From: JBBQNR01 sp038330145 | GTDB lineage: Bacteria; Actinomycetota; Thermoleophilia; Solirubrobacterales; JBBDJG01 | Assembly (NCBI GenBank): GCA_038330145.1 | Contig: JBBQNR010000002.1 | Span: 1-64,000, forward strand | Reading direction: 5' to 3' | Length of the DNA stretch: 64,000 bases | Shown here: positions 27,247 to 35,890 of the stretch, in pieces | Layout of the letters: every line of letters starts with the position of its first letter | Numbering within the stretch: the stretch's first letter is position 1 | Notes under the pieces: generated by a model | The model's database searches: none | Told to the model about the DNA's origin: nothing | The model's input: the letters and a program-made list of their open reading frames with translations, nothing else | Translations under genes and position numbers: made by a program

Positions 27247-27256
27247 CAATGGGGCG

Positions 27257-28288
27257 ATGTTGACCGAACGCCAGCAGCTCCTGCTCAGCAAGGTGATCGA
27301 GGGCCACGTCGAGCTCGGCCGCCCGGTCGGCTCACGCTGGCTCTCGGAGCAGCCCGAGATCGGCTGGAGCTCCTCCACGATTCGCTACGAGCTCTCGGCG
27401 CTGGAGGAGGGTGGATTCCTCAATCATCCGCACACGTCGGCGGGTCGTGTCCCGACCGATTCCGGCTACCGCTATTACGTCGACCGGCTGCTGCGCGAGG
27501 GGTCGCAGGGCCTTGCGCCGCGCCGGACCGAGTTCTCGCTCGAGCTCACCAGCATGCGCCGAGAGGTCGACGACGCCATGCGCGCGACCACGGAGACCCT
27601 CTCGCGGGTGACCGACCTCGTGGCCGCCGTCTCCGCTCCTCCACTCCACACGGCGACGATCAAGCACGTGGAGGTGCTGCTGCTTCAGCCGCGTGTCGCC
27701 CTTGCCGTCGTCATCAGCTCCAGCGGAGCCGTCACCAAGCGGGCGTTCACGTTCGACGACCCGGTGGACGCCGGCCTTGCCGACTGGGCGGCCAGCTACC
27801 TCAACGAGCGCCTGACCGGGATGGAGCTGGGGGCGCTGATGCTGCGCTCCAGGCTCGAGGACCCGGAGCTCTCGCAGCAGGAGCGAAGCTTCCTCGAGGC
27901 GCTCTCGCCTGTCTTCTCCGATCTTGCGGAGACCAGCGAGCAGACGCTCTACATAGACGGCGCCGCGCGCCTGCTTGCCGGCGACCGCTTCGGCGACCTG
28001 TCGGCCGTCAACGACCTGATGCGAATGCTGGAGCGGCGCGTGACGATGCTGGCTGTTCTTCGGTCCGCGCTCGGTGCGTCGACCCTGTACCTGCGGATCG
28101 GGGGCGAGAACGAGGAACCCGAGCTACGCGCGGCGAGCGTGGTGGCCGCCAACTACGGCCTCGGGCACCGCACGCTCGGCACCGTGAGCGTGATCGGCCC
28201 CGTGCGAATGAACTATCCGCAGGCGATCCAGTCGGTGCGCTCGGCCGCCCGGGCTCTGAGCACGTTTGTAGAAGAGGTATATGAGTAA
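27257..28288 (+). CDS. hrcA: Heat-inducible transcription repressor HrcA
   Basis: Repressor of class I heat-shock genes that binds CIRCE operators. The 343-residue protein has the N-terminal winged helix (LTERQQLLLSKVIEGHVELG, STIRYELSALEEGGFL) and the signature HTSAGRVPTDSGYRYYVD. The C-terminal regulatory domain contains NYGLGHRTLGTVSVIGPVRM. It overlaps dnaJ by 8 bases. CIRCE is not found next to it, so its targets (typically groESL) presumably lie elsewhere. Confidence 0.95.
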   Translation: MLTERQQLLLSKVIEGHVELGRPVGSRWLSEQPEIGWSSSTIRYELSALEEGGFLNHPHTSAGRVPTDSGYRYYVDRLLREGSQGLAPRRTEFSLELTSMRREVDDAMRATTETLSRVTDLVAAVSAPPLHTATIKHVEVLLLQPRVALAVVISSSGAVTKRAFTFDDPVDAGLADWAASYLNERLTGMELGALMLRSRLEDPELSQQERSFLEALSPVFSDLAETSEQTLYIDGAARLLAGDRFGDLSAVNDLMRMLERRVTMLAVLRSALGASTLYLRIGGENEEPELRAASVVAANYGLGHRTLGTVSVIGPVRMNYPQAIQSVRSAARALSTFVEEVYE

Positions 28289-29417
28289 GGACTACTACGA
28301 GGTGCTCGGCGTCCAGCGCGGCGCGAGCGAGGCGGAGATCAAGAAGGCGTTCCGCGGCCTTGCGCGAGAGCTTCACCCGGACGTCAACAAGCACGACGCC
28401 GATGCGGAGGAGCGCTTCAAGGAGGCGGCCGCCGCATACGAGGTGCTGAGCGACGGTGAGAAGCGCGCCGTCTACGACCGCTTCGGCCACGAGGGGCTGC
28501 GCTCCGGCGGCTTCGAGCCCAACGTCGGGGACTTCTCGGGCCTGGGCGACATCTTCGAGGCGCTGCTCGGTGGCGGCGACGCCTTCTCGTCCATCTTCGG
28601 CGACCGTCGCTCCGCAACCGCGCGCGGCGAGGACATCGCCGTCGAGGTCGACATCACGCTCGAGGACGTCGCGCATGGCGTCACGCGCGAGGTCGAGGTC
28701 GATGCGCTCGCACGCTGCTCGGACTGCAACGGCAACGGCGCCGAGCCGGGTACGCCGATCGTGAGCTGCTCGCGCTGCCAGGGGACCGGCCAGCTGCAGT
28801 TCGTTTCCCGCACCCCGTTCGGTCAGCTCGTTCGCAACCAGGTCTGCGACCACTGCCACGGCGAGGGCCGCGTCGCGGAGCAGCCCTGCGCCACCTGCGA
28901 CGGCGCCGGCCGCGCACGGGAGCGGCGCACGGTCCCGATCGACGTGCCGGCCGGCATCGGCGATGGGCAGCGCATCCGCATCGGTGGTGCCGGCCATGCG
29001 GGGACGCGCGGCGCGCCCAACGGCGACCTCTACGTGCTCGTCACAGTGCTCCCCGACCCGCGCTTCGAGCGGCGGGGAGACGACCTCATCACCAAGGTCG
29101 ACGTGCCCTTCACCGATGCGGCGCTGGGAGCGACGGTGCATGCGCCGACGCTGGAGGGGGACGAGGAGTTGAAGCTCGAGCAGGGCACGCAGCCGTCGAC
29201 GGTCATGCGTCTGCGTGGCCGCGGGCTGCCCTCGCTGCGCGGTCGTGGACGGGGAGACCTGCACGTGATCGTTAGCGTGATGGTGCCGCGCAACCTCAGC
29301 GACGAGCAGCGAGAGATGCTGGAGCGCTTTGCCGTCTCTGCCAACGGTGAGAACTATCCCGAGCCCGAGCAGCGGTCCGGGCTGTTCGACCGCATCCGCC
29401 ACGCCTTCGGCGGTTGA
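28281..29417 (+). CDS. dnaJ: Chaperone DnaJ
   Basis: Hsp40 co-chaperone that stimulates DnaK. The J domain has HPD at residues 32-34. A short Gly/Phe-rich linker (GGDAFSSIFGDRR) follows. Four CxxCxGxG zinc motifs run from Cys146 to about residue 210 (CSDCNGNG, CSRCQGTG, CDHCHGEG, CATCDGAG). The C-terminal substrate-binding domain completes the 378 residues, so this is a full type I DnaJ. The start ATG overlaps the end of hrcA by 8 bases. dnaK and grpE are not in the window, so this is probably the hrcA-linked second dnaJ. Confidence 0.96.
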   Translation: MSKDYYEVLGVQRGASEAEIKKAFRGLARELHPDVNKHDADAEERFKEAAAAYEVLSDGEKRAVYDRFGHEGLRSGGFEPNVGDFSGLGDIFEALLGGGDAFSSIFGDRRSATARGEDIAVEVDITLEDVAHGVTREVEVDALARCSDCNGNGAEPGTPIVSCSRCQGTGQLQFVSRTPFGQLVRNQVCDHCHGEGRVAEQPCATCDGAGRARERRTVPIDVPAGIGDGQRIRIGGAGHAGTRGAPNGDLYVLVTVLPDPRFERRGDDLITKVDVPFTDAALGATVHAPTLEGDEELKLEQGTQPSTVMRLRGRGLPSLRGRGRGDLHVIVSVMVPRNLSDEQREMLERFAVSANGENYPEPEQRSGLFDRIRHAFGG

Positions 29418-30277
29418 TCCGACTCGCCCTACGCTGCCGCAGCGGTGAGGCTGAGGCGGTGCTGGCAGAGCTGCTGGAGCTGGCCCCGGGAGGAGTCGAG
29501 GAGGTGAACGAGCCGGACGGCCGCGCCGGCGTGGTCGAGTACGCGATCTATGGCGCGCCCGGCGAGTTGCCCGAGCTCGGTGAGCTACAGGCCGTCGCGG
29601 GAGACGCGCTCGTCGAGGTCCGCAGCGAGCCGCTGGCCGACAACTGGGAGCAACGTTGGAAGCGCTTTTACCAGCCACTGCTGGTGGCGGGCCGGGTCTA
29701 CGTCAGGCCTCCGTGGGAGCGGCCGGCCGAGCGCGGCGGCGTCGCGGAGGTGGTGATCGATCCCGGCCGCGCGTTCGGCACGGGCACTCATGCGACCACC
29801 GCCATGTGCCTCGAGCTGCTGGTCGGCGCGGCGCCGCGCGCCCCGCGGCTATTGCAACGGCTGGTCGGGCGACGGCGCTCGTTCTGCGACCTCGGCTGCG
29901 GCTCGGGAGTGCTCTCGATCGCTGCCGCCAGGCTCGGCTTCGAGCCGGTGCTGGGCGTCGACTTCGAGCGAGCGGCAGTCGAGGAAAGCGACCGCAACGC
30001 AAGGCTCAACCACCTCCAGCTCGAGCTTCGCCGGGTCGACCTGCGCCGGGAGCCGGCGCCGGTGGCCGACCTGTCGGCCGCCAACCTCACCACCGGGCTG
30101 CTGAAGGAGGTGGCGCAGCTCTGGGCCGAGGCGGGAACACGCCCGGGCTCGCTGATCGCCTCCGGGTTCCTCGCGCACGAGGCCGGGCAGGTGACGGAGG
30201 CGATGGGCGCCGCCGGGCTGCGCCCGCGAGGCTCTCTGGAGCGTGGCGAGTGGGGCGCGATGCTGCTCGTCGCGTAG
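29414..30277 (+). CDS. prmA: Ribosomal protein L11 methyltransferase
   Basis: SAM-dependent methyltransferase that trimethylates ribosomal protein L11. The post-domain-linker motif FGTGTHATTAMCLELL (GTGTH from residue 122) and the SAM motif FCDLGCGSGVLSIAAARLG are both present. The N-terminal L11-recognition domain is shorter and less conserved, as usual. It has 287 residues and starts with TTG at 29414, overlapping the dnaJ TGA as TTGA. dnaJ-prmA adjacency is common in Gram-positive genomes. Confidence 0.92.
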   Translation: MIRLALRCRSGEAEAVLAELLELAPGGVEEVNEPDGRAGVVEYAIYGAPGELPELGELQAVAGDALVEVRSEPLADNWEQRWKRFYQPLLVAGRVYVRPPWERPAERGGVAEVVIDPGRAFGTGTHATTAMCLELLVGAAPRAPRLLQRLVGRRRSFCDLGCGSGVLSIAAARLGFEPVLGVDFERAAVEESDRNARLNHLQLELRRVDLRREPAPVADLSAANLTTGLLKEVAQLWAEAGTRPGSLIASGFLAHEAGQVTEAMGAAGLRPRGSLERGEWGAMLLVA

Positions 30278-30285
30278 CTCCCAGC

Positions 30286-30291
30286 TAGTCT
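30286..30291 (+). promoter_or_regulatory. Putative -10 box for yqeY
   Basis: TAGTCT ends 7 bases before the GTG start at 30299, without a Shine-Dalgarno sequence. Confidence 0.4.
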
Positions 30292-30298
30292 TGATCGG

Positions 30299-30745
30299 GT
30301 GACGATCACGGAGCAGGTCCAATCGGACATGGCGGAGGCGGCAAAGGCGCGTGACCAGCGTCGCCTGCAGACGCTGCGGCTCGTGCTCGACTCGCTCAGG
30401 AAAGCCGCCAAGGAGGAGCGCGACGAGCTCGACGAGCAGGCCGAGATCGCGGTGCTGAAGCGGGAGCGAAAGCGCCGCGTGGAGGCTGCGGAGGCGTTCC
30501 GTGGCGCCGGGCGAGAGGAGTCGGCCGACGCCGAGCAGGCCGAGGCGGCGTTGATCGACGTCTATCTGCCGGAGCAGATCTCCGACGGCGACCTGGCTGC
30601 GATCGTCAGCGACGCCGTCGCGGAGACCGGCGCCCAGTCGCCGGCCGAGATCGGCAAGGTGATGTCGGCGGTGATGCCGAAGGTAGGAGGGCGGGCCGAC
30701 GGCAAGCGCGTCAGCGAACTGGTCCGCCAGAAGCTCGGAGCGTGA
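30299..30745 (+). CDS. yqeY: GatB/YqeY domain protein
   Basis: Stand-alone YqeY protein of 148 residues, related to the tail domain of the amidotransferase subunit GatB. Signatures are RLQTLRLVLDSLRKAAKEE at the N-terminus and PAEIGKVMSAVMPKVGGRADGK at the C-terminus. A role in tRNA-related metabolism is presumed from the GatB relationship but not proven. The start is GTG 30299. Its position between prmA and phoH is common in actinobacteria and Firmicutes. Confidence 0.88.
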   Translation: MTITEQVQSDMAEAAKARDQRRLQTLRLVLDSLRKAAKEERDELDEQAEIAVLKRERKRRVEAAEAFRGAGREESADAEQAEAALIDVYLPEQISDGDLAAIVSDAVAETGAQSPAEIGKVMSAVMPKVGGRADGKRVSELVRQKLGA

Positions 30746-30767
30746 TGGGGAGCCTGCGGGCATAGCC

Positions 30768-31745
30768 GTGCGCGAGCAGCTGACGCTCGATCCGGCGGTG
30801 GCGGCCGAGCTGGCCGGGTCCGAGGACGTGGTGTTGAAGGCGCTGGAAGGTCACCTCGGCTGCGACGTCTTCCTGCGCGGCAACGTGCTGACGCTGGACG
30901 GCGACGAGCGCGAGGTGGGAGTCGGACGTGAGGTGATACGCGAGCTGTCCGAGCTGATCGCCCGCGGGCACGAGATCGCTCCCGGCACGATCGAGGCGGT
31001 CACGTCGGCCCTCGACCAGCACGAGAGTCCGTCCACGATCCTCGGCGACGTCGTCTGGACGCACCGCGGCAACCGCGTTGCGCCCAAGACCGTGAACCAG
31101 AAGCGCTACGTCGACTCGATCCGCAACAACACGATCACCTTCGGGATCGGGCCCGCGGGCACGGGCAAGACCTACCTCGCCATGGCGATGGCGACGGCGG
31201 AGCTGTCGCGCCGCCAGGTCAACCGCATCATCCTGACGCGCCCGGCCGTCGAGGCCGGCGAGCGCCTCGGCTTTCTTCCCGGAACGATGATGGAGAAGGT
31301 CGACCCCTACCTGCGCCCGCTGTTCGACGCGCTCTACGACATGATGGAGGCCGAGCGTGTCAACGCGCACATCGAGCGCGGCGTGATCGAGGTGGCGCCG
31401 CTGGCGTTCATGCGCGGTCGCACGCTGAACGACGCATTCATCATCCTCGACGAGGCGCAGAACACGACACCGGAGCAGATGAAGATGTTCCTGACACGGC
31501 TCGGCTTCAACTCGACGATGGTCGTCACGGGCGACATCACTCAGATCGACCTCGAGTCGAACCAGCGCTCCGGCCTGGTGGTCGTGCGCGACATCCTCGG
31601 CGACGTCGGCGACATCGACTTCATCACCTTCGGCGGCGAGGACGTCGTGCGGCACAAGCTGGTGCAGCAGATAGTCGAGGCCTATTCGGAGCAGGGGCAG
31701 AGCCAGGCGCCCGATCTGCGCTCGGCCCGCTCTCGCAAGAGTTAG
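30768..31745 (+). CDS. phoH: PhoH-like ATPase
   Basis: P-loop ATPase of the PhoH/YbeZ family, linked to RNA metabolism and ribosome maturation through its partner YbeY. Walker A is GPAGTGKT at residues 128-135 and Walker B is FIILDEAQN. The motifs LTRPAVEAGERLGFLPG and VVTGDITQIDL are also typical. It has 325 residues from GTG 30768. It precedes ybeY and era, the classical trio. Confidence 0.94.
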   Translation: MREQLTLDPAVAAELAGSEDVVLKALEGHLGCDVFLRGNVLTLDGDEREVGVGREVIRELSELIARGHEIAPGTIEAVTSALDQHESPSTILGDVVWTHRGNRVAPKTVNQKRYVDSIRNNTITFGIGPAGTGKTYLAMAMATAELSRRQVNRIILTRPAVEAGERLGFLPGTMMEKVDPYLRPLFDALYDMMEAERVNAHIERGVIEVAPLAFMRGRTLNDAFIILDEAQNTTPEQMKMFLTRLGFNSTMVVTGDITQIDLESNQRSGLVVVRDILGDVGDIDFITFGGEDVVRHKLVQQIVEAYSEQGQSQAPDLRSARSRKS

Positions 31746-31791
31746 TGCCCCATCTGGTAATCCAGGCCCGCTTTTGGCCTAGTCCAGGCCG

Positions 31792-32160
31792 TTGAACCGG
31801 CACGAGATCGAGTGCCCGCCGCAACTGCTGCCGGCGGCGGAGGCGGCGCTGCGCGCCTCCGGCATCGCGGACGGCCACGTCAGCGTCGTGCTGGTGGACG
31901 AGCAGCGGATCAGGGAGCTGAACCGCGCGCACAGGGGGCTCGACGAGCCGACCGACGTGCTGTCGTTCCCGGTCGACGAGCGAGCGCCGACGCCGGGCCC
32001 GCGCGAGCTGGGCGACGTCGTGATCTGCCCGCAGCAGACGGAGGACCTCGAAGAGGCCGTCGTGCACGGCATCCTTCACCTTGCCGGGCACGACCACGAG
32101 ACCGACGGGGGAGAGATGCTGGCGCTTCAGGAAAGCGCGCTGGCGGAGCTGCGGCGATGA
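31792..32160 (+). CDS. ybeY: Endoribonuclease YbeY
   Basis: Zinc endoribonuclease needed for 16S rRNA 3' maturation and ribosome quality control. The zinc motif HGILHLAGHDHE places ligands at His92, His96 and His102. The conserved ELNRAHRGLDEPTDVLSFP segment precedes it. Length is 122 residues, slightly short but complete. The start is TTG 31792. The stop overlaps the era start as ATGA. Confidence 0.94.
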   Translation: MNRHEIECPPQLLPAAEAALRASGIADGHVSVVLVDEQRIRELNRAHRGLDEPTDVLSFPVDERAPTPGPRELGDVVICPQQTEDLEEAVVHGILHLAGHDHETDGGEMLALQESALAELRR

Positions 32161-33062
32161 CCCGCTCGGGCTTCGTCGCGGTCGCCGGTCGCCCCAATGC
32201 CGGCAAGTCGACACTCGTCAACTCGATCGTGGGTCAGAAGGTGGCCGTCATCTCGGACAAGCCGCAGACGACCCGCCGCGCCATTCGCGGCGTCGTCAAC
32301 GGCGAGCACGAGGGCGAGCGCTGGCAGCTCGTGCTCGTCGATCTTCCCGGAGTGCAGCGCCCGCGTGACGCGCTCACCGAGCGCATGCAGCGTCGCGTCG
32401 AGCGCGAGCTGAGTGACTGTGACGCGGCGCTGTTCGTGCTCAATGGCGCGGAGCGGATCGGCGGCGGCGACCGCTTTATCGCCTCGGCGCTGGGCAGATC
32501 GCCAGTGCCCGTCGTGGCGGCCGTCAACAAGATCGACCTGCTCGACACCGCTGCCACGGCGCACGCGTTGTCCGGTACAGCCGACCTTGAGCGGGAGGGA
32601 GTCGACCTGCGTGAGATCTTCCCGGTATCGGCCAAGACCGGCCGCGGCGTTCCCGACCTGGTGCGCTCGCTCGTCTCGACGTTGCCGCAGGGGCCGCTGC
32701 TCTATCCCGACGACGTGCGCTCCGACCAGCCGCTCGAGACCGCGCTGGCAGAGCTGGTTCGCGAGCAGGCGCTGGCCCGCACACGCGAGGAGGTGCCGCA
32801 CTCGATCGAGGTCCAGGTGCAGGAGATCGAGGCGGGCGACGATCTGACCCGCGTCAGGGCGGTGATCTGGGTCGAGACCGAGTCGCAGAAGGGAATCCTG
32901 GTCGGAAAGAACGGCATCATGGTGCGCGAGATCGGGACCGGAGCGCGCAAGGAGATGGAGCGAATGCTGGGCCGGCGCGTGTTCCTGGACCTGACCGTTC
33001 GAGTGCGTCGCGGCTGGCGCCGGGACGAGGGGTTGCTCGACCGGCTCGGCATCGAGGGGTAG
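32157..33062 (+). CDS. era: GTPase Era
   Basis: GTPase that binds the 3' end of 16S rRNA and guides 30S assembly. The G1 loop is GRPNAGKST at residues 11-19 and G4 is NKID. The G3 motif reads DLPG instead of the usual DTPG. The C-terminal KH RNA-binding domain includes SQKGILVGKNGIMVREIG. The ATG 32157 gives 301 residues and overlaps the ybeY stop, matching functional coupling of YbeY and Era. Confidence 0.95.
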   Translation: MTRSGFVAVAGRPNAGKSTLVNSIVGQKVAVISDKPQTTRRAIRGVVNGEHEGERWQLVLVDLPGVQRPRDALTERMQRRVERELSDCDAALFVLNGAERIGGGDRFIASALGRSPVPVVAAVNKIDLLDTAATAHALSGTADLEREGVDLREIFPVSAKTGRGVPDLVRSLVSTLPQGPLLYPDDVRSDQPLETALAELVREQALARTREEVPHSIEVQVQEIEAGDDLTRVRAVIWVETESQKGILVGKNGIMVREIGTGARKEMERMLGRRVFLDLTVRVRRGWRRDEGLLDRLGIEG

Positions 33063-33126
33063 CGCCTGCAGGCGATCTCCCGCCGGCCGGGCGGACCAGC
33101 CCCCGGGAGGGCCACGGTCACCCCCG

Positions 33127-33132
33127 TAGAAT
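33127..33132 (+). promoter_or_regulatory. Putative -10 box for hisIE and the trp cluster
   Basis: TAGAAT ends 8 bases before the hisIE ATG, without a Shine-Dalgarno sequence. It would drive hisIE-trpE-trpG-trpD-trpC. Confidence 0.5.
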
Positions 33133-33140
33133 TCGCTGCA

Positions 33141-33785
33141 ATGGAAGTCGATTCGGTGATCGATGGGGCGGGGATCGCGTTCGGTGACGACGGCCTGATC
33201 CCATGCGTGGTGCAGGACTGGTCGACCGGCGAGGTGCTGACGGTCGCCTACATGAACCGCGAGGCGCTCGGGCGCACGCTCGAGAGCGGTGAGACCAACT
33301 TCTGGAGCCGCTCGCGGCAGGAGCTTTGGCACAAGGGCGAGACCTCCGGCAACGTGCAGCGGGTCCGGTCGCTGCGCTACGACTGCGACGCCGACGCCCT
33401 GCTGGCCCTGGTCGACCCGGCCGGCCCGGCCTGCCACACCGGAGAGAGGACCTGCTTCCACCGCTCGATCGGCGAGGCCCGCGTTGCCGTGCACGAGGCG
33501 CTCCCCACGCTTGGCCGAACGCTGGCCGAGCGCCACCGCGAGCTGCCCGACGGCAGCTACACCGCCGAGTTGCTGCTCTCGGGGCCGGCGGCGATCGGCG
33601 ACAAGGTGACGGAGGAGGCGGAGGAGGTCGTGCGTGCCGCTCTCACCGAGACCGACCAGCGCGTGAAGGAGGAGGCGGCCGACGTGCTGTACCACCTCGG
33701 CGTGCTGCTGGAGGCGAGAGGCCTGTCGTTCGCGAGCGCGCTCGACGAGCTGACCGAGCGAATGCAATCCTCGCCGAGTCGCTGA
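33141..33785 (+). CDS. hisI: Bifunctional phosphoribosyl-AMP cyclohydrolase / phosphoribosyl-ATP pyrophosphatase
   Basis: HisIE fusion catalysing the second and third steps of histidine synthesis. The cyclohydrolase half has VAYMNREALGRTLE, FWSRSRQELWHKGETSGN and the zinc cysteines in DCDAD and CHTGERTCFH. The pyrophosphohydrolase half has the MazG-like KVTEEAEEVVRAALTE and EEAADVLYHLGVLL helices. The 214 residues fit the fused form. Its stop overlaps the trpE start as TGATG, tying a histidine gene directly to the tryptophan operon; both pathways consume PRPP. Confidence 0.94.
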   Translation: MEVDSVIDGAGIAFGDDGLIPCVVQDWSTGEVLTVAYMNREALGRTLESGETNFWSRSRQELWHKGETSGNVQRVRSLRYDCDADALLALVDPAGPACHTGERTCFHRSIGEARVAVHEALPTLGRTLAERHRELPDGSYTAELLLSGPAAIGDKVTEEAEEVVRAALTETDQRVKEEAADVLYHLGVLLEARGLSFASALDELTERMQSSPSR

Positions 33786-35311
33786 TGGCGCTTGCAACCA
33801 GATCACGGCTGCCGCTGCGCCCGAGTCTCGAGCAGGCACGCGAGCTGGCGCGCGACCACAACGTGATCCCGCTTCGCCACACTTTCATCGACGACTGCGA
33901 GACGCCGGTATCGGCGTTCCTGAAGCTGAGAGGACGCGGGCCGGCGTTCCTGCTCGAGTCCGCCGAGCAGGGACAGCGCTTCGGCCGCTTCTCGTTCCTG
34001 GGCTTTCGCCCACGCGCGATCCTGCGCTACGAGCACGGCCGCACAACGCTCCAGGAACAGGGCGAGTCACGCGAGCTGAGCGCGGCCGACCCGTTCGCCG
34101 CCGTGGCGGACTACCTCTCCACATATCGCGTGGCGCCGGTGGATGACCTGCCGCCGTTCGCGGGTGGGGCGGTCGGCATCTTCGGATACGACCTCGTGCG
34201 CACTGTCGAGCGCCTGCCGGAGCCCAACCCCGACGACATCGGCGCTCCGGACATGGCGCTGATGGTCTCCGACGCGTTGATCGTGTTCGACCACCTTCGC
34301 CATCAGGTCACGATCATGGTGAACGCGTTCGTCGGCTCGGACAACGACGTCGACTCCGCCTACGAGCGGGCGGCTGAGCTGATCGAGCGCGCGCGCAGCC
34401 TGCTCGCTGAGCCGGTGCCGCGCTTCGACCCAGCCGACGCCGCGACCGCCGAGCGGGGCTTCGACCGCGACACTTTCAGCGCCAACATGACGCGAGCGCA
34501 ATTCGAGCAGTCGGTCGAGCGCTCGCGTGACTACATCCACCAGGGCGACGCCTTCCAGATCGTTCCATCCCAGCGCTGGTCTGGTACCTGCCCTGTCGAG
34601 CCCTTCTCGGTCTATCGCGGCCTGCGCAACGTCAACCCGTCGCCGTACATGTACTTCCTCGAGTTCGACGACTTCGCGATCGCCGGCGCGTCGCCGGAGC
34701 CGTTGGTGAAGGTGAGCGGAAGCCGCGTGGAGAGCCGGCCGATCGCCGGCACGCGCCCGCGCGCAGCGACGCCGGAGGAGGACATCGAGCGTGCCCAGGA
34801 GTTGCTGGAGGACGAGAAGGAGCGCGCCGAGCACGTGATGCTGGTGGATCTCGGCCGCAACGACCTCGGTTCCGTCTGCGAGTACGGAAGCGTGAAGGTC
34901 GAGGAGCTGATGGGGATCGAGACCTACTCCCACGTCATGCACATCGTCTCCTCGGTGACGGGCACGCTGCGGCCCGAGTTCGACGCCATGGACGCGCTGC
35001 GCGCCTGCCTGCCCGCCGGCACCCTGTCGGGCGCGCCCAAGATCCGGGCGATGGAGATCATCGACGAGCTGGAACCGACCAAGCGTGGGTTCTACGGCGG
35101 CGCGGTCGGATACCTGAGCTACTCGGGCGACCTCGACACCTGCATCCACATCCGCACCGTCGTGTTCAGGGACGGCGTCGCGCACGTGCAGGCCGGCGCC
35201 GGCATCGTGGCCGACTCGGACCCCGCATACGAGTACCGGGAGACGATCTCGAAGGCGGCAGCCGTCTTCGACGCCATCGAGCTCGCCGTCGAGCAGCGGG
35301 ATTGGCCTTAG
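33785..35311 (+). CDS. trpE: Anthranilate synthase component I
   Basis: Chorismate-using large subunit of anthranilate synthase, first step of tryptophan synthesis. The N-terminal part has FLLESAEQGQRFGRFSFLG, which includes the tryptophan feedback region. The catalytic part has FQIVPSQRW, PSPYMYFLEF, IAGTRPRAATPEED, MLVDLGRNDLG and GAPKIRAMEIIDELE. Length is 508 residues from ATG 33785, which overlaps the hisIE stop. The partner glutaminase gene trpG follows after 15 bases. Confidence 0.96.
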   Translation: MALATRSRLPLRPSLEQARELARDHNVIPLRHTFIDDCETPVSAFLKLRGRGPAFLLESAEQGQRFGRFSFLGFRPRAILRYEHGRTTLQEQGESRELSAADPFAAVADYLSTYRVAPVDDLPPFAGGAVGIFGYDLVRTVERLPEPNPDDIGAPDMALMVSDALIVFDHLRHQVTIMVNAFVGSDNDVDSAYERAAELIERARSLLAEPVPRFDPADAATAERGFDRDTFSANMTRAQFEQSVERSRDYIHQGDAFQIVPSQRWSGTCPVEPFSVYRGLRNVNPSPYMYFLEFDDFAIAGASPEPLVKVSGSRVESRPIAGTRPRAATPEEDIERAQELLEDEKERAEHVMLVDLGRNDLGSVCEYGSVKVEELMGIETYSHVMHIVSSVTGTLRPEFDAMDALRACLPAGTLSGAPKIRAMEIIDELEPTKRGFYGGAVGYLSYSGDLDTCIHIRTVVFRDGVAHVQAGAGIVADSDPAYEYRETISKAAAVFDAIELAVEQRDWP

Positions 35312-35326
35312 GGTGGTGCGCTAGGC

Positions 35327-35890
35327 ATGAAGGTGCTGGTGCTCGACAACTACGACAGCTTCACCTACAACCTGGTCCAGTACCTGGGTGAGCTGGGCGC
35401 GGACCCCGAGGTGGTGCGCAATGACGCCGCGGCGGTCGACGAGCTGCTCGAGCGAGCCCCGGACCGGCTCGTGATCTCACCCGGGCCATGCCGGCCGGCC
35501 GACGCGGGTGTGTCCGTCGAGGCTGCGCGACGCTTCGCCGAGGCGAACATCCCGGTGCTGGGCGTTTGCCTGGGGCATCAGGCGCTGGCCGAGGCGTTCG
35601 GCGGCACTGTCGTGATCGGCGACCCGGTGCACGGAAAGGTGGCGGAGGTTCGGCACGACGGCAAGTCGATCTTCCGGGGCGTGCAGAACCCTCTCGTGGC
35701 CGGGCGCTATCACTCGCTGATCGTGGACCCGGACGTCCCCGACGAGCTCGAGGTGTCGGCCCAGTCAGGGGATGTGGTGATGGGGATCCGCCACCGCGAG
35801 CTGCCGGCGGAAGGAGTGCAGTTCCATCCCGAGTCGGTGCTGACCGAGACCGGCAAGCAGATGCTGCGCAACTTCCTCGAGCCACGATGA
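35327..35890 (+). CDS. trpG: Anthranilate synthase component II (glutamine amidotransferase)
   Basis: Class I glutaminase subunit that feeds ammonia to TrpE. The nucleophile is Cys81 in GVCLGHQ and the His/Glu dyad is H167-P-E169 in QFHPESV. Length is 187 residues, normal for the unfused form. It could also serve 4-amino-4-deoxychorismate synthase, as in many bacteria with a single amphibolic TrpG/PabA. The stop overlaps trpD as ATGA. Confidence 0.95.
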   Translation: MKVLVLDNYDSFTYNLVQYLGELGADPEVVRNDAAAVDELLERAPDRLVISPGPCRPADAGVSVEAARRFAEANIPVLGVCLGHQALAEAFGGTVVIGDPVHGKVAEVRHDGKSIFRGVQNPLVAGRYHSLIVDPDVPDELEVSAQSGDVVMGIRHRELPAEGVQFHPESVLTETGKQMLRNFLEPR

